Assembly (NCBI GenBank): GCA_002701545.1
Contig: NZVR01000126.1
Coordinates: 105,665 to 152,951, forward strand
DNA length: 47,287 nt
From: Blastopirellula sp.
GTDB lineage: Bacteria; Planctomycetota; Planctomycetia; Pirellulales; Pirellulaceae
Direction: 5' to 3'
Shown in pieces: positions 1 through 9,100 of the stretch. Both the position numbers and the translations under genes were made by a program. The first letter of the stretch is position 1, and every line of letters begins with the position of its first letter. Under the pieces are notes generated by a model. That model was not told where the DNA came from, ran no database searches, and was given only the letters and a program-made list of their open reading frames with translations.

Positions 1-172
1 CAGAGAGGCTTTCAGCGGTTCTATCTTCAGGACGTACTTCACCGGCAAGTAGTGACCGTGTCGATACCCCCCAATCATGGAGCGAAAGTCAGTGCCTGTC
101 TTAACTGGTTGCAACTTCCGTGTCCGGAACCGACAATGGGCATTCCAGTATGAATACAAAGGAAATCGCTCT

Positions 173-1000
173 ATGACGTTTCAGTTGGGGAAGTTGATCA
201 CCGCAATTCTTGGGTTGGCCATGATTTTGACTTGCGCGCCTTCGGTCGATGCGCAAGAGGCGTCGTTTGAACAACGCAAACGTTCGCAAGCTTTTTTTCG
301 CGCCGTTCGTCAGCAGGTGGATGAAAGCCTGTTTGTGCGTACGCAGAATAGCGGGCATCTCGAGATCTCGCATGACGCTCCGGTGCGTTGGGCTGAGGCT
401 CCGGAGAATTACGGCAGCGTTCGCATTTGGACCTACCGTAAACGTCCTGAGTTGTTTGCGACGTTTACCCAAGTGATCGCGCCGCAGAAAAAGCCGCTGC
501 AAGCTCACTACACGGCCATTGGTGAATCGCCCATCAGTTGTTCTCGTTCGGGTCGCAAAACGTGGCAAACGACGAGTAAATCGACCAAATTCGCTCGAGT
601 GCCTTTTACTGCCGATCCGGACGAGTCGCGGACCCGTCGTGTGGCGGCGATGCCCAAGATGGCCCGTGGGTTTTCCGTCCAATTGGAAGGTCGTCGGGGC
701 ACCAAGTCCTTAAAGCTGAAGACCACTCCCCTGTATCGTTACGATGCGCCCGATGCCGGGGCAATCAATGGCGCCATTTTTGGCTTTTTTGACGGTGAGA
801 AACCTGCCGCCCTGTTGATTATCGAGGCCCGCGACGCCGGCGCCGGTAAGGCCTGGTATTATTCGTTTGCGAGACACTCTCAGGAGCGACTTGTGGGACG
901 CCATCGCAACCGCCAGGTGTGGACGGCACAGGCGTTATCCGAGGACGACGTGAACAAGCATCGCCAGCCGTACACGATTTTCACCGGTGGTGGTGTGTAG
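173..1000 (+). CDS. secreted protein of unknown function
   Basis: I do not recognise a family. The protein is 275 residues. It opens with a typical signal peptide: a basic start (MTFQLGK), a hydrophobic core and a probable cleavage site near SVDAQ-EA, so it is probably exported. The rest is basic and mixed alpha/beta in character, with no obvious catalytic motif. I chose the ATG at 173 because AAGGA lies 9 nt upstream (159-163) and the signal peptide begins there. The frame stays open upstream to an ATG at 77, but that would put 32 residues in front of the signal peptide. The gene stands alone and converges on the MurF-like gene across a palindrome-rich spacer. Real coding is likely; function unknown. 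Confidence 0.7.
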   Translation: MTFQLGKLITAILGLAMILTCAPSVDAQEASFEQRKRSQAFFRAVRQQVDESLFVRTQNSGHLEISHDAPVRWAEAPENYGSVRIWTYRKRPELFATFTQVIAPQKKPLQAHYTAIGESPISCSRSGRKTWQTTSKSTKFARVPFTADPDESRTRRVAAMPKMARGFSVQLEGRRGTKSLKLKTTPLYRYDAPDAGAINGAIFGFFDGEKPAALLIIEARDAGAGKAWYYSFARHSQERLVGRHRNRQVWTAQALSEDDVNKHRQPYTIFTGGGV

Positions 1001-1066
1001 TCCACGACGTGCGAAGCGGCGGGTGACGAGGATGCGTGAAACTCGCCGCATCGTCTGCCAAGAAAT

Positions 1067-1167
1067 GCAACAGGCGAAGCCCGGTACTGGCTTCGCCTGC
1101 TGCGTGTTCTCTGGCGTCGGAGCGACCGAAGTCGCTCCGACGCGCAGTATAAGCTTCACCGTGAAGC
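1067..1167. repeat. cluster of three strong palindromes between converging genes
   Basis: Three inverted repeats lie in a row. 1071-1081 pairs with 1089-1099 (11 bp, 7-nt loop, extendable to 1067/1103 with one mismatch). 1114-1126 pairs with 1131-1143 (13 bp, loop CGAA). 1153-1159 pairs with 1161-1167 around one central C. The set occupies the spacer between two converging genes, so it could end transcription from both sides, although no long T-run follows. The second stem looks like an interspersed palindromic repeat. The remainder of 1001-1318 shows nothing else I can support. Confidence 0.6.
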
Positions 1168-1318
1168 ACTCGTTGAAGCAGTCGACCCAGATACTGCTAA
1201 TTTCAACAAGCCTATCGCTTCGACCCAGGAGGGCGGGTAGTGCCAAGTTCCCGCAAATTTGGCACAGACGGTGAAGCTTCGACAGTCTCCTCTATAGGTT
1301 GGCCGCACAAAGTGCAGG

Positions 1319-2353
1319 TTAGGCGGCTTTCGTAGTTTTGTTTGGTTCCGAAGTTGGTTTGCTGTTTGCAGGCGACGACAGTGCGCGGTCCGCAGCCATC
1401 GTGCGTTGCTTTTGAAACGTGCGCCATGCCGCTTGCATGGACGTCATGGAGATTCCCAGTTCACGTCCAAGGGTCACAGCAGCAGCGACCGTTTCCCAGC
1501 GAATGTTCGCAGCAGAAGGAACGTGAAACGAAGCATGACTTATCTCGAAAGAGATGGCGTCTGAAGTGGCTTGCAAGGTGGCGACCGCAGATTTTCCGCA
1601 GTCACTTGCGATCGAAATCACTTGTGCATTCGAAACACGGGCCGCATCCTGCAACACCGCATCGGTTGCATTGACTATGACCAAACCGTTTTCGGGTAAG
1701 CGTTTCAATGCTTCCCGCGTTGCCTGTTGAACTTGCCGCTCATTGGCAACCGGATTGATCTCCGTCATTGCAGTGCGAGTAATAACGGCTACGTCCGGAG
1801 AGCACAAGTGCGAAAAGCCATCTTTTTGAGAATGTGATAAAAACGGCTGTGCCAACAAGGTGTATTCATCGCTGGCAACCAAGCCTGCAATCTTGAAAGC
1901 GATATCCATGGGGTCTGCAACCGGTGTGTCACTCCAGCTTCCCTGCATGCGTTCTCGCAAGAACGTATGGCAGAGAGCACCCAGGAGTTCCTGTTCGTCG
2001 CTGAGCAACGAAATGACGCTGCCACAGAACTGCTGACGCATCGCGCTGGCGAAACGCAACATGGCCTTGTGTGGGTCGTCCACCTGCAGGCAGAACGTAC
2101 CGGCCCATGGTTCGAGTGACCGGTGAGTGATGACGACGCCCGCTGCGCCTTGCATGTACGCTGCCTCGGCGTACATTTCTGCGGCGTGGTCTTCGCTTGG
2201 ACGTGGCCAGTAGACGTCGCCTCGCTCAATTGTGTCATGCTGCAGGCGAATCTCTCCCAACGGTTCCATTGCGCCGGCGAGAGGCGGCATGGCTCCCAAG
2301 TGGAGAGTCCCGCCAGTAAGGTCGGTGAGATCGCGAATGCAAAGTTCGTTCAT
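1319..2353 (-). CDS. MurF-like protein lacking the P-loop (probable pseudoenzyme)
   Basis: The protein is 344 residues, against about 450 for a real MurF. The N-terminal part matches the MurF substrate-binding domain: an opening like RDLTDLTGG, GDVYWP where GxxFxA is usual, then AYMQGAAGVVI and a VDDPHKAM linker. The central Mur ligase domain is recognisable from PDVAVITRT, where family members have PDxxVITNIG. The ATP-binding loop GxxGKT is replaced by LLSDEQELLG. The C-terminal ligase domain is essentially absent and the chain ends in a Ser/Pro/Lys-rich tail. Catalysis of UDP-MurNAc-tripeptide:D-Ala-D-Ala ligation is therefore unlikely. The start at 2353 lies 20 nt after the MurE-like stop, with a weak AAGG upstream, so the two genes form an operon. 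A binding or regulatory role in envelope assembly is inference. Confidence 0.75.
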   Translation of the reverse strand: MNELCIRDLTDLTGGTLHLGAMPPLAGAMEPLGEIRLQHDTIERGDVYWPRPSEDHAAEMYAEAAYMQGAAGVVITHRSLEPWAGTFCLQVDDPHKAMLRFASAMRQQFCGSVISLLSDEQELLGALCHTFLRERMQGSWSDTPVADPMDIAFKIAGLVASDEYTLLAQPFLSHSQKDGFSHLCSPDVAVITRTAMTEINPVANERQVQQATREALKRLPENGLVIVNATDAVLQDAARVSNAQVISIASDCGKSAVATLQATSDAISFEISHASFHVPSAANIRWETVAAAVTLGRELGISMTSMQAAWRTFQKQRTMAADRALSSPANSKPTSEPNKTTKAA

Positions 2354-2373
2354 GCTTGCCTTGGCGTCGGTGC

Positions 2374-3906
2374 TTAATTCAACTGCGCAGAAAATGGCAA
2401 GATGCGTGGACGCGAGGTGTCGGCATAGGTGAGCTGAGAGCCGACGCGGTACAACCAACGTTCGGCAATCTGCCGATCGTCAAGGATGCCGTGCGTTTGT
2501 CCGTGAACTTGATAGCCAACGTTGCCCTTGCCAGCAATCAGCACGGCATCTCCCGGGCGCGCTTGTTCCAGGGCGTGAGTGATCGCATGTTCTCGGTCTG
2601 GCATGACATGCGCTCTTGCCACACGATCGTAGCCATCGAGGACATCGTGCACGATCTGGAGGGGTTCCTCCAAACCTGGTTGGTTGCTGGTGATGATACT
2701 GACATCTGCTGTTTTCTCTGCAACGCGTCCTAACAAAGGGCGATGTTCATGGTCACCGTAAGCATCGGGTCCATAGACACAGATCACGCGCCCCTGCGCT
2801 ACACGCTTGAGGTTTTTCAAGCTCATCGCCAATCGATCGGGGGTGTTGGCCAAGTCGACGAATACGGAAAATGGCTGACCACACTCGAGTCGCTCCATAC
2901 GACCGGGCAAGGTGGTGATTGCTTCGAGACCACGGACGATGGTGGGCAAGCTGATTCCCATGATCAAACCCGCGGCAACTACCTGCAAGCAGCTATAGAT
3001 GTGCTGGTCGCCGATGATTTGCGTACGCACCGGGATGGAGTCATTACCGGCATGAATCAAAAACGTTTGTTCGCTCGGAAAACGCTCGACAACGGTTGCT
3101 CGAATTTCAGCGTCGCCATGCAAGGCCACGGTGATCGTCGGATTCTGAGACTTGGATTCCAGCATTTTGCTGCCAGCGTCATCGGCGTTCAGTACCAAGA
3201 AAGCTTCTGGCGACAGGTGGTTGAGGATCCGCGACTTGATGCGACGGTAGTTCATCACCGAACCGTGGAGATCGAGATGGTTACGGCGGACGTTGGTGAC
3301 GATCGCCGCGTCTAACTCCACTCCCGCAAGTTGATGTCGTGCTAACGCCTGGCTATTCACTTCCACGACTGCGTTGGTACACCCTGCGGCGACCATGCGT
3401 GCCATCAGATCGGCAAGTTCGGTGGGGGCAGGCGTGGTCTGGCTGGCAGCCCGAGTTTCGAACGAGTCGTCGTATCCCATGGTGGTTGAGGCCCCGACGC
3501 AGCGGCCGGCCTCATGTAACACGGATTGCATCAGCAAGGATGTTACCGTTTTTCCATTGGTGCCTGTGACACCAAGGATATCCATGCGTTGAGACGGATT
3601 GCCTGCCAACGCTTGGCACACATGCCCCAATGCTTGTCGCGTGTCAGGAACGACGCAGACGGGGACCTCTAGTGGCAGCGGGCGTTCTGCTACCACACCT
3701 TTGGCTCCGCGCCGGATGGCTTCACGAGCTAATTCATGCCCGTCGTCCTCGTCGCCCAAGAGGGCCACGAACAAGTCGCCGTCCTGACATTGATATGCGT
3801 CAGAACAACAGGAAGAAAACTGAACATCGCCGCCGTTAAAAAAGTGCGCGTTGGGTAGCACTTCGTTAAGCGACAAACCACGAGAGGGAATAGTGGCTTG
3901 CTGCAT
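2374..3906 (-). CDS. MurE-like Mur ligase paralogue with substituted catalytic motifs
   Basis: The protein is 510 residues, the usual MurE length. The three Mur ligase domains are in order: an N-terminal UDP-binding domain (SLNEVLPNA, GDLFVAL), a central ATPase domain with an intact P-loop GVTGTNGKT (about 112-120), and a C-terminal domain. Several signatures differ from the family. EVSSH becomes EVNSQ (about 182-186). TRDHLDxH becomes RRNHLDLH (207-214). DYAHTP becomes DLANTP (about 351-356). The FGCGGDRDxxKRP region becomes YGPDAYGDHEHRP (378-390). DNPR, which reads the third amino acid, becomes NQPG. GKGHE becomes GKGNV. The lysine usually carbamylated (about 224) is kept. The start at 3906 is fixed by AAGGAGG at 3922-3916, 9 nt upstream. 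It may bind ATP, but normal ligase activity is doubtful. It is the first gene of an operon with the MurF-like gene. Confidence 0.85.
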   Translation of the reverse strand: MQQATIPSRGLSLNEVLPNAHFFNGGDVQFSSCCSDAYQCQDGDLFVALLGDEDDGHELAREAIRRGAKGVVAERPLPLEVPVCVVPDTRQALGHVCQALAGNPSQRMDILGVTGTNGKTVTSLLMQSVLHEAGRCVGASTTMGYDDSFETRAASQTTPAPTELADLMARMVAAGCTNAVVEVNSQALARHQLAGVELDAAIVTNVRRNHLDLHGSVMNYRRIKSRILNHLSPEAFLVLNADDAGSKMLESKSQNPTITVALHGDAEIRATVVERFPSEQTFLIHAGNDSIPVRTQIIGDQHIYSCLQVVAAGLIMGISLPTIVRGLEAITTLPGRMERLECGQPFSVFVDLANTPDRLAMSLKNLKRVAQGRVICVYGPDAYGDHEHRPLLGRVAEKTADVSIITSNQPGLEEPLQIVHDVLDGYDRVARAHVMPDREHAITHALEQARPGDAVLIAGKGNVGYQVHGQTHGILDDRQIAERWLYRVGSQLTYADTSRPRILPFSAQLN

Positions 3907-3951
3907 ATCCAAAGGCCTCCTTGCCATTGAATTGCCAGGTCGGGTTCGCCA

Positions 3952-3969
3952 GTGTGGATCCATCCACAC
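3952..3969. promoter_or_regulatory. perfect 8-bp inverted repeat in the murE-like leader
   Basis: GTGTGGAT-CC-ATCCACAC lies between the predicted minus-strand promoter (3993-4021) and the Shine-Dalgarno at 3916-3922. Transcription from that promoter would begin near 3986, so the palindrome would sit about 17-34 nt into the transcript. It could be an operator or a leader hairpin; the sequence alone does not decide. Confidence 0.4.
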
Positions 3970-3992
3970 CGTAAATGCGAACAACGGAAGTG

Positions 3993-4021
3993 ATTGTGCG
4001 ATGAACTCCAGGGAGTGTCAA
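3993..4021 (-). promoter_or_regulatory. sigma70-type promoter for the murE-like operon
   Basis: On the minus strand TTGACA (4021-4016) is followed after exactly 17 nt by CACAAT (3998-3993). This is a perfect -35 box and a 4/6 -10 box. It lies about 87 nt upstream of the chosen ATG at 3906 and in the only spacer that could serve the operon. Confidence 0.55.
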
Positions 4022-4103
4022 CCTGAGAATCATGGCGGATGGTGAATCGCTTCACTGCTGTCACTGCATCCACGTGGCAGATTGATATTGACGACGAGCG
4101 ACA

Positions 4104-4130
4104 TTGACGCCTGCGACCTGACACGATACT
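4104..4130 (+). promoter_or_regulatory. possible promoter for the FlgI-like lipoprotein gene
   Basis: TTGACG (4104-4109) is followed after 15 nt by GATACT (4125-4130). The short spacer makes this weak, but it points towards the FlgI-like gene and lies about 110 nt before its start. Confidence 0.25.
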
Positions 4131-4239
4131 GTCCGCACCGATCTTGTCTCGTTATCAGTCATTCGGGTTGTCACAAAGGCAACTCGAGTGGCCCTTCGGT
4201 CAGGCCCCGGTCGCTGGCCAGGCGATGGAGTTTTGGGAA

Positions 4240-6069
4240 ATGAAATCTTTGCACGTTGTATCGCGAAGTCTGACACTGTTAGCCGTTTTCTGTGTGGGCT
4301 TTTTAGGCCTGATGACAGGATGCCAATCTTCGTTCTTTCGCGCTCAGAGCCCGGATTCGACGGAGGCATTGGTGGAGGACGAAGTTGCCGCAAATCTTGT
4401 TGGCAAGTGGGCGCTGCCGACTGGGTTGAACGGCCAGAAGGTGGAGTTTATCGGACTCGTGAATGGGCTGGCTGGAACCGGTAGCGATCCTCCCCCGACC
4501 CCGGATCGTCAAGCTTTAATTGATGACATTCAAACTTATGACGTGGATCATCCTAATGAGATCCTCTCTTGGAATTCCACCGCCATGGTGCAAGTCACGG
4601 GAATCATCCCTCCGGGAGCACAGAAGGGCGATCGCTTCGACGTCCTGGTCCGCACACCGCGGCGGTCGGAAACGGAAAGTTTGCGAGGCGGTTGGTTGAT
4701 GCCCACACGCCTTCGTGAGCATGCGGTGATCAATGGCTCCACACGCTCGAGTTTGCAACTCGCGATGGCCACCGGCTCGGTCTTGGTGGATTCAATGTTC
4801 GAAGGGTCTGATGATGAAATGTTAGAACGTCGAGGACGCGTGCTTGGTGGTGGCGTGGTCGGAAAAACACGGCCCCTCGGGTTGGCCGTTCGCTCTGAAA
4901 AAGGCAGCATCACCGTCAGTACGTTGATTGGCAAGGCAATCAATCGCCGCTTCCATCGGTTTGAGCACGGTATCAAGAAAGGGGTCGCTACACCCAAACG
5001 CGACAACTATATCGAGTTGGCTGTGCACTCGCGTTATCGCAATAACTTGTCGCGTTACCTGCGTGTGGTGCGCGCGATCCCACTTCGTCAAAACAGTATC
5101 GAGATGCCGGTACGGCTGGAGCGTTTGGAACGCCAATTGTTGGATCCGAACAGCGCCGCCAAAGCTGCCATTATGCTGGAGGCGATTGGCCCCGAGGCGA
5201 TTCCTACTCTTCAGCGTGGTGCCGTCTCAGAAGATCCGGAAGTCAAGTTCTATTCGGCTGAGGCGCTGGCTTACTTGGACGTTGAGGAAGCGGCGAAACC
5301 TCTGTCGGAAGCAACGGTTGAACCGGCATTCCGCTGGCACGCATTGACCGCCTTGGCAGCCATGGACCAGGTTGCTGCGTATGACGAGTTGACCGAACTC
5401 TTACAAGCCAACAGTGCGGAAACGCGTTACGGTGCGTTTTATGCTCTGCGAACGCGGAATCCCAGCGACCCGCTGGTCACAGGCGAACGATTGGGAGACG
5501 ATTACTTCTACCACGTGGTGCCATCGGTTGGCGAACCGCTGGTACATTTCACACGTTACAAGCGACCTGAGGTTGTTGTCTTCGGCCACCAGATTGATGT
5601 GCGACCCCCGAAGTACTTGTTTGCGGGTGAAAACATCCTGATCAAGGGAACCGAAACGGGCGAATTGAAAGTGTCCCGTTTTCAAGCTGGCGATGGCGAA
5701 GATCGCCACGAGATTTGTCCGGCTGATTTGAATTCCATGATCCGTGCCATCGAACAACTCGGTGGCGGGTATGCGGAGGTGATGGAAGCAATTCACGCAG
5801 CGAAAAAACAGGGTGACTTGCAAGCTCGTGTGGTCGTGGACGCCATTCCGCGGACGCGACGCAGGTACGAGCGAAACGCGGATGCGGATGTGTCGGAGGA
5901 AAGCGAGAGTCCTCATTTCCAGTCGGCAAACCCAATCCCTGAAATGTTTTCGAATAAATTAGATGAAGAAGAAAACAAGAAAGAAGGTCAGAAACGCCCG
6001 CGGTTAGAAGAGGATGGATCCTCTGAGGGCGGCTTCCTGAGTACAATGGGTGAGTGGTTCGGTCGCTGA
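4240..6069 (+). CDS. lipoprotein with FlgI (P-ring)-like region and HEAT-like repeats
   Basis: The protein is 609 residues. The ATG at 4240 has GGAG 9 nt upstream and begins a lipoprotein signal ending in LMTGC, so the mature protein is probably anchored in a membrane by its Cys. Residues about 60-220 resemble the flagellar P-ring protein FlgI: GLVNGLAGTGSD matches the GLVVGLNGTGD signature, followed by PPGAQKGDRFDVLV and SLRGGWLMPT, which match the conserved core. Residues about 290-440 are Ala/Leu-rich HEAT-like repeats (for example AIMLEAIGPEAIPTL). The C-terminus is Glu/Lys/Ser-rich and charged. No flagellar gene is visible nearby. I infer a structural or envelope protein derived from the FlgI fold rather than a true flagellar ring; annotation as FlgI would be misleading. 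Confidence 0.75.
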   Translation: MKSLHVVSRSLTLLAVFCVGFLGLMTGCQSSFFRAQSPDSTEALVEDEVAANLVGKWALPTGLNGQKVEFIGLVNGLAGTGSDPPPTPDRQALIDDIQTYDVDHPNEILSWNSTAMVQVTGIIPPGAQKGDRFDVLVRTPRRSETESLRGGWLMPTRLREHAVINGSTRSSLQLAMATGSVLVDSMFEGSDDEMLERRGRVLGGGVVGKTRPLGLAVRSEKGSITVSTLIGKAINRRFHRFEHGIKKGVATPKRDNYIELAVHSRYRNNLSRYLRVVRAIPLRQNSIEMPVRLERLERQLLDPNSAAKAAIMLEAIGPEAIPTLQRGAVSEDPEVKFYSAEALAYLDVEEAAKPLSEATVEPAFRWHALTALAAMDQVAAYDELTELLQANSAETRYGAFYALRTRNPSDPLVTGERLGDDYFYHVVPSVGEPLVHFTRYKRPEVVVFGHQIDVRPPKYLFAGENILIKGTETGELKVSRFQAGDGEDRHEICPADLNSMIRAIEQLGGGYAEVMEAIHAAKKQGDLQARVVVDAIPRTRRRYERNADADVSEESESPHFQSANPIPEMFSNKLDEEENKKEGQKRPRLEEDGSSEGGFLSTMGEWFGR

Positions 6070-6168
6070 ATCTGACATGCCAACCTGTAATTGACCGAAC
6101 CCGATGACTGCGCGACCGCCGTCGTCAACCTGGTCTAATTCCCGCTGTCCCCTGCCCCACCAAATGCC

Positions 6169-9100
6169 ATGCTCAAAGCACTTGAATTGAGTGGCTTCAA
6201 GAGCTTCGCTGACAAAACTCGTTTCGAGTTTCCAGCGGGGATCACTGTGGTGGTTGGTCCCAACGGTTCGGGTAAGTCGAACGTTGTGGATGCGATCAAA
6301 TGGGTGCTTGGCGAGCAGAGTGCCAAAAGCCTCCGCGGCAAGGACATGGCGGATGTGATCTTTAAGGGCTCTGGGGGGAGTGGCCGCAAACCACTCAATA
6401 CGGCTCAGGCCACCATTGTTTTTGACAATTCGGAAAATCGTCTGGCGATTGATTCCCCCGAAGTTCATGTCACGCGACGCGTCTTTCGCAGCGGTGAGGG
6501 CGAGTATCTCATCAACGAGGAACCGTGTCGCCTGAAAGACATTAAAGACTTGTTTCGGGGTACGGGAGTCGGCACTGACGCCTATAGCCTGATCGAACAA
6601 GGCAAGGTGGATCGGCTGCTGCAGGCTTCGCCTAAAGACCGACGAGCCATCTTTGAAGAAGCGGCCGGGATCAGCCGCTTCAAGGCAAAAAAAATTGAGG
6701 CTCAACGCCGTTTGGCGCGTGTTGAGCAAAACTTGCTGCGACTATCGGATATCGTCGACGAAGTAGAAAATCGTTTTCGCAGCGTGCGCAATCAAGCGGG
6801 TAAAGCGAAGAGATATCGTGAATACAGCGGGCGTCTGAAGGACCTGCGCACGCAAGTTGGGTTGACCGATTGGCGTCGCTTGACCCAGGAACTCACCTCG
6901 CTGACGGAGGAATTGGAGCAACTTCGCCAAACACAGGAACTTGCCACGCAGGAGCATCGGCAATGGGAGGCGGAGGCAGACGAGCTGGAATCACAAGTCG
7001 GTGCCGCGCATGCTCAGATCCGTTCGCAAGAGACGGTGGCATCCAAAAACCGCGAGCAAATCGCAAGTTTGGAATCGTCGATTCACCATGAGCGTTCCAC
7101 TCAGCAAGAATTTACTCGCCAGGAAAATCGCTACCGCAATCAACTAAGTGCCATGACGACGCGCGCCGGAGACTTGCAACAGCGAGTGCAAGTCACTGCG
7201 GAGTCGCTGGCAACTGCCGAACACGAGCATGCCGAAGTTTCTCAGGGACTCGCCGCGGCGGAAGAGGCGATGCAGACGCTCGACACAGAGCTCCAGCAGT
7301 TGCGGGCGACGCTCAAGTCGCGACGCGCCGAGCACGTCCAGCTACTGCAAACCTCCGCTCGCTACAGCAATGATGTTGCTGCCTTGGAATCCCAGGTCGA
7401 ATCGCTGGATAAGTCTGCCGACGATGCGCGGCAACAATTGGGGGATGTTGAGGCGGCAGTTGCGCAGGTTCAGGAAGAGATCGCTGCTTCCAACGCGTCT
7501 GAGTCGACTCTGGCGAAACAGCAGGCCGCGAAAACCGAAGCCCTGAACGCGGCAAGTGAGAAACTTGATGAGACGCGTCGGCTCGTGTCCCGCAAGCAAG
7601 AGGAACTTGCTGCGCAACAGTCGCGTCACAGCGCTGTCTCTGAACGTACCACCTTGCTGGCTGAACTGGAGCGTCGTCAGGAAGGAATCAGCGAAGGCGT
7701 TTCTCAATTGCTAGAGCAGGCGCGTCACGCCACGACGGGCGCTTTGCGAGATATCTGCGGATTAGTTGCCGACGTCATTCAGGTGGATTTGGAAAATGCG
7801 CCGATGGTTGATGCGGCACTCGGGTTGTCCGCTCAGTGTGTCATCGTGGATGGCAGCGAGCTGATGGCTGCTTTGAAATCAGGTAGCTTTAAAGCGAGTG
7901 GGCGGATTGGTTTTATTGCCACCCAACAGGAACGGCGAGGTGGACTTCCCGACCCGGGGCCGTTGCGCGATGTTCCGGGGGTGATTAGCCGCGTCGACGA
8001 AATGATCGAGACGGTACCCGCTTACGAGTCGCTGATGCAGCACTTGTTGGACACGACTTGGGCTGTGGAGTCGCTGCAACTTGCATTCGAATTGGCAGAC
8101 CAATACCCGACCTTGCGTTTTGTTACCGTTGCGGGCGAAGTGGTGGACACGAACGGAACGATCCTGGTTGGACCTCGCAGGACCTCCACCGGATTGGTGT
8201 CTCGACGCAGTGAATTGCGCGCGCTGCAACGTGAAAAAGCTGTGATGGAAGAACGTATTCGCGAGGCGCATGCCGAAATCGATCGCCTCAAGCTGAATAC
8301 GGAACAGCAGGAAGCGGGCTGCAAGAAACTGCAGGATGAACGGCAGCAAGCGAACGAATTACTGTCCGATCAGCGCGTCACGTCACGCACGCTGCTAGAT
8401 CGCTCGCAGCAATTGGATACGCAACAGTCCCGGCTGCGCACCGAACTGGAAGAATATCAGCAGCAGCGAGAAGCCGCGGCCGAGCAAGTCGGGACCGTGC
8501 AGGATCAACTGAAAAGCTCCCAGAGTCGTTTGGCGGAAGTCGAGCAGTTTCTCGGCGACCATGACAAGCAACTTGCCGGTATTGATGGACGGCGACAGCA
8601 GCAGAATCAAGTGGTCACGGCGGCACGCATCGAAGTCGTCAAAAGCGAGCAGATGGTCGATGGCTTGCGGGCCCGACTGCTGCAGTTCCAGGAAGACAAA
8701 CGAGAACGAGATCGCACGCTGCAGCAAGTGCATGCTCAGCTTGACGATGCGACGGAACGGATCCGGCAGTCAGAGCGCAGCATTCTGCAAGCCACCAGCG
8801 ATTTGGCTTCAGCGTACTTGCTCAAAGAACAGCTGGCGGACGCGATTCATACTGAAACCGTTGCCAATGAAGAACTGCTGGTCAAACGGAAGGAGCTGTT
8901 GCGACAGGCGGAGGCGGCGCGGCAACGTATTCGGAAAACAGATGAGACGCTGCATGCGCGCGAATTAGCAGCAGGTCAAATCGGTCACAAAAGAGAGTCG
9001 CTCGCGGAACGGATGCGTGATGATTATGGTATCGAACTCGCACGCGAAGCGGAGGACTCGACTGAGCCGATCGAGGCACGCGAAGAGATTGAAAGTGAGA

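Noticed and set aside
1-172. Tail of an upstream gene
   Set aside because: Two frames run into stops here (near 52 and near 153), but neither gives a recognisable C-terminus, so I cannot assign one.
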